A stretch of DNA of 64,000 nucleotides from Marinobacterium lutimaris (lineage in GTDB: Bacteria > Pseudomonadota > Gammaproteobacteria > Pseudomonadales > Balneatricaceae): NCBI RefSeq assembly GCF_900108065.1, contig NZ_FNVQ01000001.1, forward strand, positions 1 to 64,000, read 5' to 3'. Each line of letters starts with the position of its first letter. Position 1 is the stretch's first letter. Positions 33,418 through 42,458 of this stretch are shown here, one piece after another. The notes under the pieces are model-generated. The model searched no databases, was not told where the DNA came from, and saw nothing but the letters and a program-made list of their open reading frames with translations. The position numbers and the translations under genes are program-made.

Positions 33418-34655
33418 TGAACAGTTCGAACGGAGTCGTGGATCTGCTTGTCATTGGCGCCGGGCCTTCCGGTGCCGTGGTTTCCGCCATGCTGGTACGC
33501 CAGGGGTATCGCGTGGTTGTGCTGGAAAAAGGGCATTTTCCCCGTTTCTCGATCGGTGAAAGTCTGCTGCCGCAGTGCATGGAGTTTCTGGCCGAAGCGG
33601 GAATGAAAGAGCGGGTCGAGGCTGAAGGGTTTCAGTTTAAAAACGGGGCTGCCTTCGCGTTCGGTGAGTGTCGCGACGCTTTTGATTTCACCGAGAAGTT
33701 CAGTCCGGGTCCGGGGACTACCTTCCAGGTCCCCAGGGCTCGCTTCGATCAGGTGCTGGCCGATGAAGCCCAACAGGTGGGAGCCGATATTCGCTACGGC
33801 CATGAGGTCACCGCCATCGAACGCGACGGCGCCGTCTCCAGGCTGAGTGTGGTTACTGATGCGGGTGAGAGTTACCAGATAGAAGCGGGCTTTGTGCTGG
33901 ATGCCAGTGGTTTTGGTCGGGTAATGCCGAGGCTGTTGGGCCTGGATCGTCCATCCGAGCTGCCGCTGCGCAAATCGATCATGACCCATGTGGAAGATCG
34001 TATCGATGATCAGGAGTATGACCGCAATAAAATTCTGATCACGGTCCACCCGCAACATCAGGATGTCTGGTTCTGGCTTATTCCTTTCAGCGACGGTCGT
34101 TCTTCCGTCGGCGTGGTGGCGCACAAGGAATTCTACGACCGCTATGGCGAGGATGATGCCAGGACGCTGAAGACACTGATCGGCGAATCGGGCTGGCCTG
34201 CCGCGTTGCTGGCGGGAGCGGAGTTTGACACCCAGGTCAGGAGTCAGGTTGGCTATTCGGCCAACGTCAGCCAGCTGCATGGTGATGGCTTCGCGCTGCT
34301 GGGCAACGCCGGTGAATTTCTCGATCCGGTATTTTCCTCCGGGGTCACCATTGCCATGAAATCAGCCTCCCTGGCTGCCAAGGCGCTGGATCGCCACCTT
34401 CGGGGGGAATCAGTGGATTGGAATACAGACTACGCGGAGCCCTTGATGCAGGGGGTGAATACCTTCCGGGAGTTTGTGCTGGGCTGGTATGACGGTCGGC
34501 TCCAGGATGTGATCTTCTCTGCGGAGAAGAACGCTGAGGTTAAGAGGATGATCAGCTCCGTTCTGGCCGGTTATGCCTGGGATACGCAGAATCCCTATGT
34601 CAAAGACCCCAAGCGGCTCAGTACCCTGGCCGAGATTTGCAGGGCGCGTGCATGA
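33417..34655 (+). CDS. FAD-dependent oxidoreductase (geranylgeranyl-reductase/halogenase-like)
   Basis: This 412-residue flavoprotein has an N-terminal dinucleotide fold VIGAGPSGAVVSAML and VVLEKGHFPRFSIGESLLPQ, a signature shared with flavin-dependent halogenases and related oxidoreductases. GNAGEFLDPVFSSGVTIAMK is the second FAD motif. The halogenase WxWxIP motif is not complete (VWFWLIPFSDG is related), so halogenation is uncertain. It begins with GTG in the MMPL stop. It could hydroxylate or halogenate the aryl head or desaturate the chain. Confidence 0.83.
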   Translation: MNSSNGVVDLLVIGAGPSGAVVSAMLVRQGYRVVVLEKGHFPRFSIGESLLPQCMEFLAEAGMKERVEAEGFQFKNGAAFAFGECRDAFDFTEKFSPGPGTTFQVPRARFDQVLADEAQQVGADIRYGHEVTAIERDGAVSRLSVVTDAGESYQIEAGFVLDASGFGRVMPRLLGLDRPSELPLRKSIMTHVEDRIDDQEYDRNKILITVHPQHQDVWFWLIPFSDGRSSVGVVAHKEFYDRYGEDDARTLKTLIGESGWPAALLAGAEFDTQVRSQVGYSANVSQLHGDGFALLGNAGEFLDPVFSSGVTIAMKSASLAAKALDRHLRGESVDWNTDYAEPLMQGVNTFREFVLGWYDGRLQDVIFSAEKNAEVKRMISSVLAGYAWDTQNPYVKDPKRLSTLAEICRARA

Positions 34656-35194
34656 TTCGGGTTTTGCTACTGAGCGCGTTGGTGCTGTTGGCCGGGTGTG
34701 GTGTCAAACCGACGCGGCCGGCGGTGCCGGATCTGTTACTGCTGCCGATGGCGGCCTACGATGGACCCCGTCAGCTGCTTAAGCAGCAGGTGACGCTGGA
34801 GAAGTCCGGCCGGCAGGTCAGCGCGCTCAGCATATTGAGACTCGACGGGGAGGAACTGCAGGGCACTGTGCTGATGGCATCGGGGCAGCCCGTTGTTGAT
34901 TACCGCTACTCGGATGAGGGTTCGCTCAGCATCAACTGGCGCGCCGAGGTGCCGCTGCCGGTGGCTGAAATGGTGGCGCTGATGCAGTTTTCGCTCTGGC
35001 CGGAGGCTGCGTTGCAGGCCTATCCGCAATCGGCCAGCGGCTGGAGCGTCAACTCGGGGCCGGGATATCGGCAGCTACTCTGGTATGATCGCCCGGTCGT
35101 CAGCCTGGAGCAATCACCGGCCGTGACGAGCATAGTGCAGCATGAAAAAGGTTATTCCCTGCAAATCAAGGGGATAGGGCAGGACGGACCATGA
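34652..35194 (+). CDS. DUF3261 outer-membrane lipoprotein of the APE cluster
   Basis: This lipoprotein of about 180 residues has signal MIRVLLLSALVLLAGC with the lipobox Cys at 16. The mature domain resembles LolB in being a small beta barrel/sandwich. In APE clusters DUF3261 proteins occur next to LolA- and MMPL-like genes. I infer a LolB-like receiving role at the outer membrane. ATGA overlaps link it to both neighbours. Residue 17 is Gly, not Asp, so outer-membrane sorting is consistent. Confidence 0.82.
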   Translation: MIRVLLLSALVLLAGCGVKPTRPAVPDLLLLPMAAYDGPRQLLKQQVTLEKSGRQVSALSILRLDGEELQGTVLMASGQPVVDYRYSDEGSLSINWRAEVPLPVAEMVALMQFSLWPEAALQAYPQSASGWSVNSGPGYRQLLWYDRPVVSLEQSPAVTSIVQHEKGYSLQIKGIGQDGP

Positions 35195-36387
35195 ACAACT
35201 ATTGCTATCTGAATGCTGTCGGTACGGTTTCTGCCGCGGGGGCATCGGCCAGCGAGAGTCTGCAAACAATCCTCAGTGGCGAGGATTCCCTGACGCTGTC
35301 GGCGCGAACGCCGGAGTCGGAGCCAATCCCGCTCGGGGTTTGCCGGGCCGCATTACCCTCGCTCGACGGGTTCGATAGTCGCTGGCAGTCGCGCAACAAC
35401 GCCCTGGCGTTGGCGGCACTGGAGCAGATAGCAGCAGAGGCAAACGCTTTGGTTGAGCGTTTCGGCGCTGATCGGGTCGGTGTGATCATCGGGACCAGCA
35501 CCTCCGGTGTGCTTGAAACCGAGAGGGACATGAAAACAGCGCATGAAACGGGACAGTTGCCCGACTGCTTCGACTATCGCCGTCAGGAGATGGGTCAGGC
35601 GGCCGAGTTCATCGCTCACTGTTTGGGCGCAAAGGGGCCTGTTTATGGAGTTTCTACGGCTTGTTCCTCGGGCGCAAAAGCTCTGGCCTCGGCGCGGCGA
35701 CTATTGAGGGCGGGTGTCTGTGACGCTTTGATTGCCGGTGGCGTCGATGCATTATCGGAGTTGACGGTAGGCGGCTTCAGCGCCCTCGAAGCGGTCAGCC
35801 AGCGGCGCTGCAATCCATTCAGTGCCAACCGCGATGGCATCAACGTTGGTGAGGGCAGCGCGCTGTTTCTGTTGACGCGGGAGCCCGGCTCCATTGCGCT
35901 TCTCGGCGTAGGGGAGGGTTCGGATGCGCATCATATTTCCGCTCCGGACCCGGAGGGTGCCGGCGCTGCGCGGGTAATGGCGGCGGCTCTCAAAGATGCG
36001 GGTCTGCAGCCGGAACAGATCGGTTATATCAACCTTCATGGAACAGCGACGCCGCTGAATGACCAGATGGAGGCGAGAGCGGTGAACGGGTTATTCGGTC
36101 CGCAGGCGAGTGTGAGCTCCACGAAACCCTATACCGGGCATGCCCTTGGCGCCGCAGGTGCCATCGAGGCGGCTTTTTGCTGGCAGTTGCTGCGTGAGGC
36201 GAGCAAGGCTGAAACTGAGCTGCTTCCGCACTGCTGGGACGGCGAACCGGACGCGGAACTGCCCCAGGTTAATCTGGTTAAACCGGGTAGCCTGGCACGC
36301 CCCAAGTATGTGTTGAGTAACTCTTTTGCCTTTGGCGGCAACAATATTGCGTTGGTTTTAGGGCGGATCGATGAAGCAGAAGTTTAG
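35191..36387 (+). CDS. apeO: APE beta-ketoacyl-ACP synthase, first
   Basis: This 398-residue ketosynthase has the complete triad: Cys158 in VSTACSSGAKAL, His283 in LHGTATPLND and His317 in YTGHALGAAG. It should condense malonyl-ACP with the growing chain. In E. coli ApeO pairs with ApeC, and the corresponding partner here is encoded at 24102. The start overlaps the DUF3261 stop (ATGA), and its own end overlaps the dehydratase start by 17 bp. Confidence 0.9.
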   Translation: MNNYCYLNAVGTVSAAGASASESLQTILSGEDSLTLSARTPESEPIPLGVCRAALPSLDGFDSRWQSRNNALALAALEQIAAEANALVERFGADRVGVIIGTSTSGVLETERDMKTAHETGQLPDCFDYRRQEMGQAAEFIAHCLGAKGPVYGVSTACSSGAKALASARRLLRAGVCDALIAGGVDALSELTVGGFSALEAVSQRRCNPFSANRDGINVGEGSALFLLTREPGSIALLGVGEGSDAHHISAPDPEGAGAARVMAAALKDAGLQPEQIGYINLHGTATPLNDQMEARAVNGLFGPQASVSSTKPYTGHALGAAGAIEAAFCWQLLREASKAETELLPHCWDGEPDAELPQVNLVKPGSLARPKYVLSNSFAFGGNNIALVLGRIDEAEV

Positions 36388-36820
36388 TATTGACGAGATT
36401 GTGCCTCAGTCTGGCACGATGAGTCTGTTATCGGATCTGGTTGATCATGGCGATGGCTGGATCGAAACATCGGTAGCCATCGAAAGCTGTTCTCTGTTCT
36501 GCACTGAAAAGGGCGTGCCCGCCTGGGTTGGAATTGAGTATATGGCTCAGACCATCGGCGCTCACGCCGGGCTGCAGGAACGCCTTAGCGGCCGGGAGCC
36601 TGCCATCGGCTTTCTGGTGGGAACCCGCCGCTATAGTGCCGAAACCTCTTTATTTTCAGTCGGGCAGCAGCTGAGCGTTTATGCTGAGCATTCATTTACC
36701 GCCGATAACGGCCTGATGGTGTTCGATTGCAGGATTGCAGAGGCGGGTCGGTTGCTGGCCGAGGCCTCATTGAATGTGTACCAGCCGGATGATGTAACAG
36801 CTTATGTGTCCGGTGAGTAG
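36371..36820 (+). CDS. apeP: ApeP-family 3-hydroxyacyl-ACP dehydratase
   Basis: This 149-residue hotdog protein has VPQSGTMSLLSDLVDHGDGW and WVGIEYMAQTIGAHAGLQER, the ApeP signature. It is the second dehydratase of the cluster and likely acts with ApeI in a hetero-complex. The downstream gap is 18 bp. Confidence 0.87.
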   Translation: MKQKFSIDEIVPQSGTMSLLSDLVDHGDGWIETSVAIESCSLFCTEKGVPAWVGIEYMAQTIGAHAGLQERLSGREPAIGFLVGTRRYSAETSLFSVGQQLSVYAEHSFTADNGLMVFDCRIAEAGRLLAEASLNVYQPDDVTAYVSGE

Positions 36821-36838
36821 TTTAGGGAAAGGTAAGGG

Positions 36839-37564
36839 ATGAGTAACGCGATTTTGGTCACGGGCGCGAGCCGTGGTATCGGTGCCGCCATAGCGCTCAG
36901 GCTGGCGAAAGACGGCTTTGATCTGGTGCTGCATTGCCGCTCAAGTCTGGCTGAGATGGAAGAGGTTGCGGAGCAGGTGCGTGGTCTCGGACGCCAGGTG
37001 CGAACGCTGCAGTTCGATATTGCCGACAGGGAGAGCTGTCGCGCCCTGCTGGAAGCCGATATCGAAGCGCATGGCGCTTACTACGGTGTGGTCTGTAACG
37101 CCGGGCTTACCCGTGATAATGCGTTTCCGGCGTTAAGCGATGATGACTGGGACAGCGTGCTGCGTACCAATCTCGATGGTTTTTACAATGTGCTGCACCC
37201 TGTTGTCATGCCGATGATCCGCCGGCGCAAGCCGGGCCGTATCGTGGCGCTGTCGTCGGTGTCCGGTGTGGCGGGTAACAGGGGGCAGGTGAACTACAGC
37301 GCCTCCAAGGCTGGTATCATCGGTGCGGCGAAGGCACTGGCGGTGGAGCTGGCCAAGCGCAAGATCACCGTCAACTGTGTGGCGCCAGGGCTGATCGATA
37401 CCGGGATGACCGATGACCTGCCAATAGAAGAGATTCTCAAAGGTGTGCCGATGCAGCGCATGGGGCAACCGGAAGAGGTGGCTTCCGCGGTCAGCTTTCT
37501 CTGCTCGGAAGATGCCGGCTATGTAACCCGGCAGGTCCTCTCTGTAAACGGGGGGCTGTGCTGA
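36839..37564 (+). CDS. apeQ: APE 3-oxoacyl-ACP reductase (FabG-like)
   Basis: This 241-residue SDR has TGASRGIGAAIALRL (8-22), NAGLTRDN and the SSVSGVAGN...YSASKAG catalytic set of Ser, Tyr and Lys. It reduces the 3-keto group after each condensation, presumably with NADPH. It ends in a TGATG overlap with the last ketosynthase. Confidence 0.9.
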   Translation: MSNAILVTGASRGIGAAIALRLAKDGFDLVLHCRSSLAEMEEVAEQVRGLGRQVRTLQFDIADRESCRALLEADIEAHGAYYGVVCNAGLTRDNAFPALSDDDWDSVLRTNLDGFYNVLHPVVMPMIRRRKPGRIVALSSVSGVAGNRGQVNYSASKAGIIGAAKALAVELAKRKITVNCVAPGLIDTGMTDDLPIEEILKGVPMQRMGQPEEVASAVSFLCSEDAGYVTRQVLSVNGGLC

Positions 37565-38793
37565 TGAAACGTGTGGTCGTCACTGGAATGTCCGGTGTAT
37601 CCCCAATAGGTAATAACTGGGCAGAGATCCGCCAGCGCCTGGAAAGCGGTAAAACCGGTATTGTCGCTATGGATGAATGGTCTGTCTATGCTGGCCTTAA
37701 TACGCGACTGGCTGGTCCCGTTCAGAACTTTGAGGTTCCCCCGCATTACAAGCGTAAGACGTTACGGAGCATGGGCCGCATCGCGCAGATGGCGACCGTC
37801 GTGAGTGAAGAGGCGCTGGATAAAGCGGGTCTGTTGAACGACCCCGTACTGACCTCCGGCATGACCGGGGTTGCTTATGGCTCATCCGCGGGCTCTTTTC
37901 CTGCCATCGCCGATTTCGGCAATATGCTGCTGAACTATTCAACCGATGGTCTGAATGCCAACTCTTATATCAAGATGATGGCGCATACCGCACCGGTGAA
38001 TATCGGTGTTCACTTTGGTCTTCAGGGCCGAGTGATTACCACTTCCAGCGCCTGTACTTCCGGTAGTCAGGGCATAGGCTACGCCTACGAGGCGATCAAA
38101 CATGGCCAGCAGCAGGTGATGCTCGCCGGTGGCGCCGAGGAGCTTTCCCCCACCGAGGCCGCGGTCTTCGATACACTCTACGCCACCAGCGTTCGCAACG
38201 ATGAACCGGGTAAAACGCCGCGCCCCTTTGATGCCGGTCGGGATGGCCTGGTCATCGGTGAAGGCGCCGCGACACTGGTACTCGAAGAGCTGGAACACGC
38301 GCTTGAACGAGGCGCACCCATCTTTGCTGAGGTGGTTGGTTTCGGTACCAACTCCGATGGTGCCCACGTCACCCAGCCGTCGCCGGAAACGATGGAAGCC
38401 GCCATACGTCTTGCTCTGCGGGATGCACAGCTCGAGCCGGAACAGATCGGCTATATCAGCGCCCATGGTACCGCCACCGATCGCGGAGATGTGGCGGAGA
38501 GCAAGGCAACTGCCTCGGCGTTTGGTAACAGCACGCCGATCAGCGCTTTCAAGAGTTATACCGGCCATACCCTGGGTGCCTGCGGCGGGCTCGAGGCCTG
38601 GACCTCAATCGAGATGATGAACTGCGGCTGGTTCCACGGCACCGCAAATCTGGAGCAGATCGATCCGGAATGTGCGGATCTGGATTATCTGACCGGTACA
38701 GGCCGCAACATCGATACGGAATATGTGATGAGCAACAACTTCGCGTTTGGAGGTATCAACACCTCGCTGATCTTCAAACGCTGGGTGGTCTGA
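37564..38793 (+). CDS. apeR: APE beta-ketoacyl-ACP synthase, second (FabF-like)
   Basis: This 409-residue ketosynthase has a full triad: Cys164 in SSACTSGSQG, His301 in AHGTATDRGD and His335 in YTGHTLGACG. It is probably the initiating or homodimeric ketosynthase of the pathway. I place the start at the ATG at 37564 in the FabG stop; a GTG two codons earlier is possible. It is the last gene of the APE cluster, followed by a 15-bp inverted repeat. Confidence 0.9.
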   Translation: MKRVVVTGMSGVSPIGNNWAEIRQRLESGKTGIVAMDEWSVYAGLNTRLAGPVQNFEVPPHYKRKTLRSMGRIAQMATVVSEEALDKAGLLNDPVLTSGMTGVAYGSSAGSFPAIADFGNMLLNYSTDGLNANSYIKMMAHTAPVNIGVHFGLQGRVITTSSACTSGSQGIGYAYEAIKHGQQQVMLAGGAEELSPTEAAVFDTLYATSVRNDEPGKTPRPFDAGRDGLVIGEGAATLVLEELEHALERGAPIFAEVVGFGTNSDGAHVTQPSPETMEAAIRLALRDAQLEPEQIGYISAHGTATDRGDVAESKATASAFGNSTPISAFKSYTGHTLGACGGLEAWTSIEMMNCGWFHGTANLEQIDPECADLDYLTGTGRNIDTEYVMSNNFAFGGINTSLIFKRWVV

Positions 38794-38826
38794 GAAGAGC
38801 GGGGCTGGTTACAGGGCTCGCCTTCC

Positions 38827-38868
38827 AGAGAGCTCGGTGCCTCACAGGAAGAGGGCACCGAGCTCTCT
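38827..38868. terminator. Long inverted repeat between convergent genes
   Basis: AGAGAGCTCGGTGCC at 38827-38841 and GGCACCGAGCTCTCT at 38854-38868 form a perfect 15-bp stem with a 12-nt loop. It separates the APE cluster from a convergent lipoprotein gene. No U-tract follows on either strand, so it may be a bidirectional mRNA 3' stabiliser rather than a simple terminator. Confidence 0.6.
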
Positions 38869-38873
38869 GAAAC

Positions 38874-39326
38874 TTATCCGAAAGCTCTCTGGAAGTAGGC
38901 GGACGCCTGAACTTCGATCAGCTCCTCGACCAGCTCCCTGATTTTCTCTTCCGCATCGATGAATTTACCCAGATTGGCACCGCCCCAGGTTGCATCATAT
39001 TCAGCCTTGCCGACGACGCTATTTCCGTTGTAGATGGTGATTTCAGCCTGGCGCATATAGAGCGCGAGATCCCAGGCCCAGTGTGCGGAGTAGCGAGCAA
39101 GCCATTGGCAGCTGTCAGACTCACTTTCCCGAATCACTTTATGTTTAATGCCCTTATCGTTTAGGGCGCCCCTCAAAGCCTTGATGAAACCCTGGCGTAC
39201 ATCCGGGTTCTCGACCACGCACAGTTCTTGTGCTTTGGGTATGTCTGTCTGTTCTACATTCTGTTGGATAGAGCAGCCGGCGAGAGCCAGGGTAAGCGTG
39301 AGAGCGGAAAGAGCTTTGTACTGCAT
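38874..39326 (-). CDS. Sbal_3080-like lipoprotein, function unknown
   Basis: This lipoprotein of about 150 residues opens MQYKALSALTLTLALAGC with lipobox Cys18. The mature part has two further Cys (LCVVEN and DSCQWL), the motif YSAHWAWDLALYMRQAEITI and a C-terminal helical segment KIRELVEELIEVQA. It resembles, from memory, a Shewanella-type lipoprotein family (Sbal_3080). No function is known. The start at 39326, preceded by AAGGAAGG, is preferred to 39344. It converges on the APE cluster and is probably independent. Confidence 0.75.
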   Translation of the reverse strand: MQYKALSALTLTLALAGCSIQQNVEQTDIPKAQELCVVENPDVRQGFIKALRGALNDKGIKHKVIRESESDSCQWLARYSAHWAWDLALYMRQAEITIYNGNSVVGKAEYDATWGGANLGKFIDAEEKIRELVEELIEVQASAYFQRAFG

Positions 39327-39422
39327 AAGGGGCCTTCCTTGCATATAGATAATTTCCGGTCGGCAAGTGTAGCTTTAGTACAACAGTCTCGTGAAGGTTA
39401 AAATTAGAGAAATTGCATAATG

Positions 39423-39451
39423 CCCCCACTGACGTCTTTGGTCAGTGGGGG
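39423..39451 (-). terminator. Terminator after the glucosylglycerate operon
   Basis: CCCCCACTGAC and GTCAGTGGGGG form a perfect 11-bp stem with a 7-nt loop, 8 bp beyond the stop of the GH13 gene on the minus strand. The following T-content is modest. Confidence 0.75.
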
Positions 39452-39459
39452 AGGGGCGA

Positions 39460-41196
39460 TTATTGGTTGCTCAACCAGATGCTCTGATAAGGCGCCAGGC
39501 AGATGGTGGCGCAGCGGTCTGTGTAGACCTCACCGCCGATCAGGTCGGTCCAGTGACTGGCGGTGGGCAGGTTCACTGAGGCCAGGGAGACCTGCTGAGG
39601 CCGGTTAGTGATGTTGTTGATCGCAAAGATATGCTGGCTGCGATCGATGCTCTGGCGCCAGAGCGCCACGATCTCGTCACCGAGCTGCAGTGAATATTGC
39701 GAGGCGTTGGGGTGGAAGGCGCGTTGCTTGCGACGCAGGGCGATCAGCTCCTTCAGACGGTTGAACACCCGGGCGTGGTGGCTCTCCTCATCGGCGAGCT
39801 TTTCCTCCAGCTGATCCGCATCCCACTGATGGCGGTTGATAGCGCGGTTGTGCTGGGACAATTCGACGCGGCGGTAGTCGTTTTCGGTGGCCAGGAAGCT
39901 GTGGATGTAAAACGCCGGCAGCCCCTCCATCGCCAGCATGATGGTGTGAGCGCAGAGGAAGCGCTCTATCTGGAAGTTGTCTTCGCCGGCCTGGGTGCCG
40001 CGCATGGCATCGAACAGCGCCACGTTGATCTCGTAGGGGCGCATCTGCCCGGTGGCCAGGCTGCGCCAGGACACCTTGGCGCCGAAACCTTCCAGCGTGC
40101 GCACCAGCTGGTTTACATCGTATTCACTCAGCAGACCTTCCACCGGCCGCAGGCCGATACCGTCATGGGAAGCGATAAAGTTCAGGTAGCAGGTACCTTG
40201 CTGGGTGGGCGGCATGGTCATCAGCCAGCTGCGCAGGGCGTAGCTGTTACCGGTGACCAGAGTATTCACCAGCAGCGGTGGCAGCGAGAAGTTATAGATG
40301 CTGTGCGCTTCGTTGGCGTTACCGAAGTAGGAGAGGTTCTCCAGGTTCGGAATATTGGTTTCGGTGATGATGATGGCACCAGGCGCGGCGTGCTCAATCA
40401 GCAGACGCAGCAGACGGATCATCTCATGGGTCTGCGGCAGGTTGATGCAGGGGGTGCCGAGCTCCTTCCAGAGAAACGCCACCGCATCCAGGCGGAAGAT
40501 GCGTACGCCATGGTCCAGGTATTTACGCACGATGCCGGCAAACTCCAGCAGCACGTTGGGGTTGGCGAAATCCAGATCCACCTGGTCGTGGCTAAAGGTA
40601 CACCAGACGTAGCGGGTGCCGTTGATGGTCTCGACCTCTTTTAGCAGCGGCGAGGTGCGCGGGCGTACCACCTGGGAGAGGTCCTGGTCCGGCGATGACA
40701 GCCGGAAGTAATCCTGGCCCGGGTCCTTGCCGGCCTTGAAGTTTTCGAACCAGAGACTGCGGCTGGAGCAGTGGTTGATCACCAGGTCCGACATCAGGTC
40801 GAACTCACCGGCGATCGCTTCCACGTCACTCCATTCACCCAGTGAATCGTTGACCTCGGCGTAGTTGATAACGGCAAAGCCGTCGTCCGAACTCCAGGGG
40901 AAAAACGGCAGAATATGAACCGCCGACACCGATCCGTGCAGGTGCTCGTGGAGGAATCGCTTCAGGGTCTCCAGCGGCTTTTTCCCCTCCCGTACCAGGC
41001 TGTCACCGTAGGTGATCAGCAGCACGTCCTTCTCGCTCCACAGGTTTTCATGGGGCGCAGGCGGCTGGCAGCGGCTGGTCAGTTGCATGGCGTTTAGCAG
41101 CTGCTCGCCCAGCAGCTCGTTGTTGCTGCCCGGGTAGATGAAATCCAGGTGAGCCAGTACCCGCTGGCGCAGGACGTCGAGGTCGGACTGGCTCAT
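39460..41196 (-). CDS. GH13 glucosylglycerate (sucrose-phosphorylase-like) phosphorylase
   Basis: This 578-residue GH13 subfamily-18 type enzyme has nucleophile Asp237 in FRLDAVAF, acid/base Glu279 in IIITETNIP and third acid Asp345 in IASHDGIGLRPVEG. The last segment is typical of sucrose-phosphorylase relatives. Because it follows a glucosyl-3-phosphoglycerate synthase and a phosphatase, the likely substrate is glucosylglycerate, split by phosphate to glucose-1-phosphate and glycerate. It overlaps the synthase gene by 4 bp. A sucrose or glucosylglycerol substrate is the main alternative. Confidence 0.85.
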   Translation of the reverse strand: MSQSDLDVLRQRVLAHLDFIYPGSNNELLGEQLLNAMQLTSRCQPPAPHENLWSEKDVLLITYGDSLVREGKKPLETLKRFLHEHLHGSVSAVHILPFFPWSSDDGFAVINYAEVNDSLGEWSDVEAIAGEFDLMSDLVINHCSSRSLWFENFKAGKDPGQDYFRLSSPDQDLSQVVRPRTSPLLKEVETINGTRYVWCTFSHDQVDLDFANPNVLLEFAGIVRKYLDHGVRIFRLDAVAFLWKELGTPCINLPQTHEMIRLLRLLIEHAAPGAIIITETNIPNLENLSYFGNANEAHSIYNFSLPPLLVNTLVTGNSYALRSWLMTMPPTQQGTCYLNFIASHDGIGLRPVEGLLSEYDVNQLVRTLEGFGAKVSWRSLATGQMRPYEINVALFDAMRGTQAGEDNFQIERFLCAHTIMLAMEGLPAFYIHSFLATENDYRRVELSQHNRAINRHQWDADQLEEKLADEESHHARVFNRLKELIALRRKQRAFHPNASQYSLQLGDEIVALWRQSIDRSQHIFAINNITNRPQQVSLASVNLPTASHWTDLIGGEVYTDRCATICLAPYQSIWLSNQ

Positions 41197-42416
41197 GCAG
41201 AAAACTCCTTGGTGTCGGCTTCGACGGCGTCGATAAGCATATCGAAGATATCCGGTATGGCGCTGATGACGCGGTTCCAGGAGGGTATAAACGGCGTTTC
41301 CATCGGCTTGCTGAGAAAGTCTTCGCCGGCGCGCATCACGTTGCGGGCGAACATCTCCACGGCCAGCTCTTCATTGTGGATGTCGAAATCCAGGCCGTTG
41401 ATCAGGGCATCGTTGCGGTAGGTCTCGACAAAATCCAGCGCGATACGGAAGTAGGTTGCCTTCAGCGTGCGGAAGGTCTCGGTGTTGAATACCACGCCCT
41501 GGGTGGCGAGCTTGCGGAACATCGACTTGCTGATATCGATCGACATCTTCGACAGCCCCGCCTCAGCGTTTTCCGATGACATCGGCTGGTGTTTGTGGTC
41601 GTAGGTGCGGGCGATATCCACCTGACAGATACGGTTGTGGGAGTAGTTGCGGTTCATCTCCGACAGCATGCCCACTTCCAGGCCCCAGTCACTGGGGATG
41701 CGGATATCGTTCATTACATCGCGGCGGAAGGAGAACTCGCCCGCCAGCGGATAGCGGAACGAGTCCATGAAATCGAGATATTCCATGGGGCCGACCACCT
41801 TTTTCAGCGCGCGGATCAGTGGTGTAACCAGCAGGCGGCTGACGCGGCCGTTGATGCGGCCATCGGCGACGCGTGCGTAGTAGCCCTTGCAGAACTCGTA
41901 GTTGAAGTTGGGGTTGGCCACCGGGTAGATCAGTCGGGCCAGCAGGCCGCGGTCGTAGGTAAGAATGTCGCAGTCATGCAGCGCTACGGACTCGCCGCGA
42001 CCGGTCGCCAGGGCGTAGCCGAGACAGTACCAGACATTACGCCCCTTGCCGGGCTCGCGCGGCGCCAGGTCCAGGTCGTTCAACTGCTGGTCGATGGCGC
42101 GCAGGCGCGGGCCGTCGTTCCAGAGTACGCGGTGGTGCTGGGGCAGGCGGTCGAAAAACGCCAATGCCTTGCGGTACTGCTCTTCACTGGCCCGGTCCAG
42201 GCCGATAACGATCTCATTCAGGTAGGGGACTTCGCACAAATCGTCCAGTATGCGCGGCAGTGCGGGGCCTTCCAGTTCGGAGTAGAGCGAGGGAAGCACC
42301 AGGGACATGGGCCTTCGGCGCCCGTAATGGGTCAACTCTTTTTCCAGCTCCTCGACCGGTCGGTCACAGAGGTTATGCAGGGTGGTGATTACACCATTCT
42401 GATAAAAGTCGCCCAT
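41193..42416 (-). CDS. gpgS: Glucosyl-3-phosphoglycerate synthase
   Basis: This 407-residue GT81-type enzyme has the metal-binding motif LHDCD (146-150), with the Asp pair, and the family N-terminus MGDFYQNGVITTLHNLCDRP. It transfers glucose from a nucleotide sugar to 3-phosphoglycerate. Motifs SDWGLEVGMLSEM and KHQPMSSENAEAGLSKM are characteristic of GpgS. The product is dephosphorylated by the upstream-encoded phosphatase. Glucosylglycerate is a compatible solute made under salt and nitrogen limitation. The last property is interesting because nif genes lie nearby. AGGAG precedes the ATG. Confidence 0.93.
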   Translation of the reverse strand: MGDFYQNGVITTLHNLCDRPVEELEKELTHYGRRRPMSLVLPSLYSELEGPALPRILDDLCEVPYLNEIVIGLDRASEEQYRKALAFFDRLPQHHRVLWNDGPRLRAIDQQLNDLDLAPREPGKGRNVWYCLGYALATGRGESVALHDCDILTYDRGLLARLIYPVANPNFNYEFCKGYYARVADGRINGRVSRLLVTPLIRALKKVVGPMEYLDFMDSFRYPLAGEFSFRRDVMNDIRIPSDWGLEVGMLSEMNRNYSHNRICQVDIARTYDHKHQPMSSENAEAGLSKMSIDISKSMFRKLATQGVVFNTETFRTLKATYFRIALDFVETYRNDALINGLDFDIHNEELAVEMFARNVMRAGEDFLSKPMETPFIPSWNRVISAIPDIFDMLIDAVEADTKEFSA

Positions 42417-42458
42417 ACTTTTCTCCTGTACGCGGCTTAACTTATTTGGCAGATGTCC

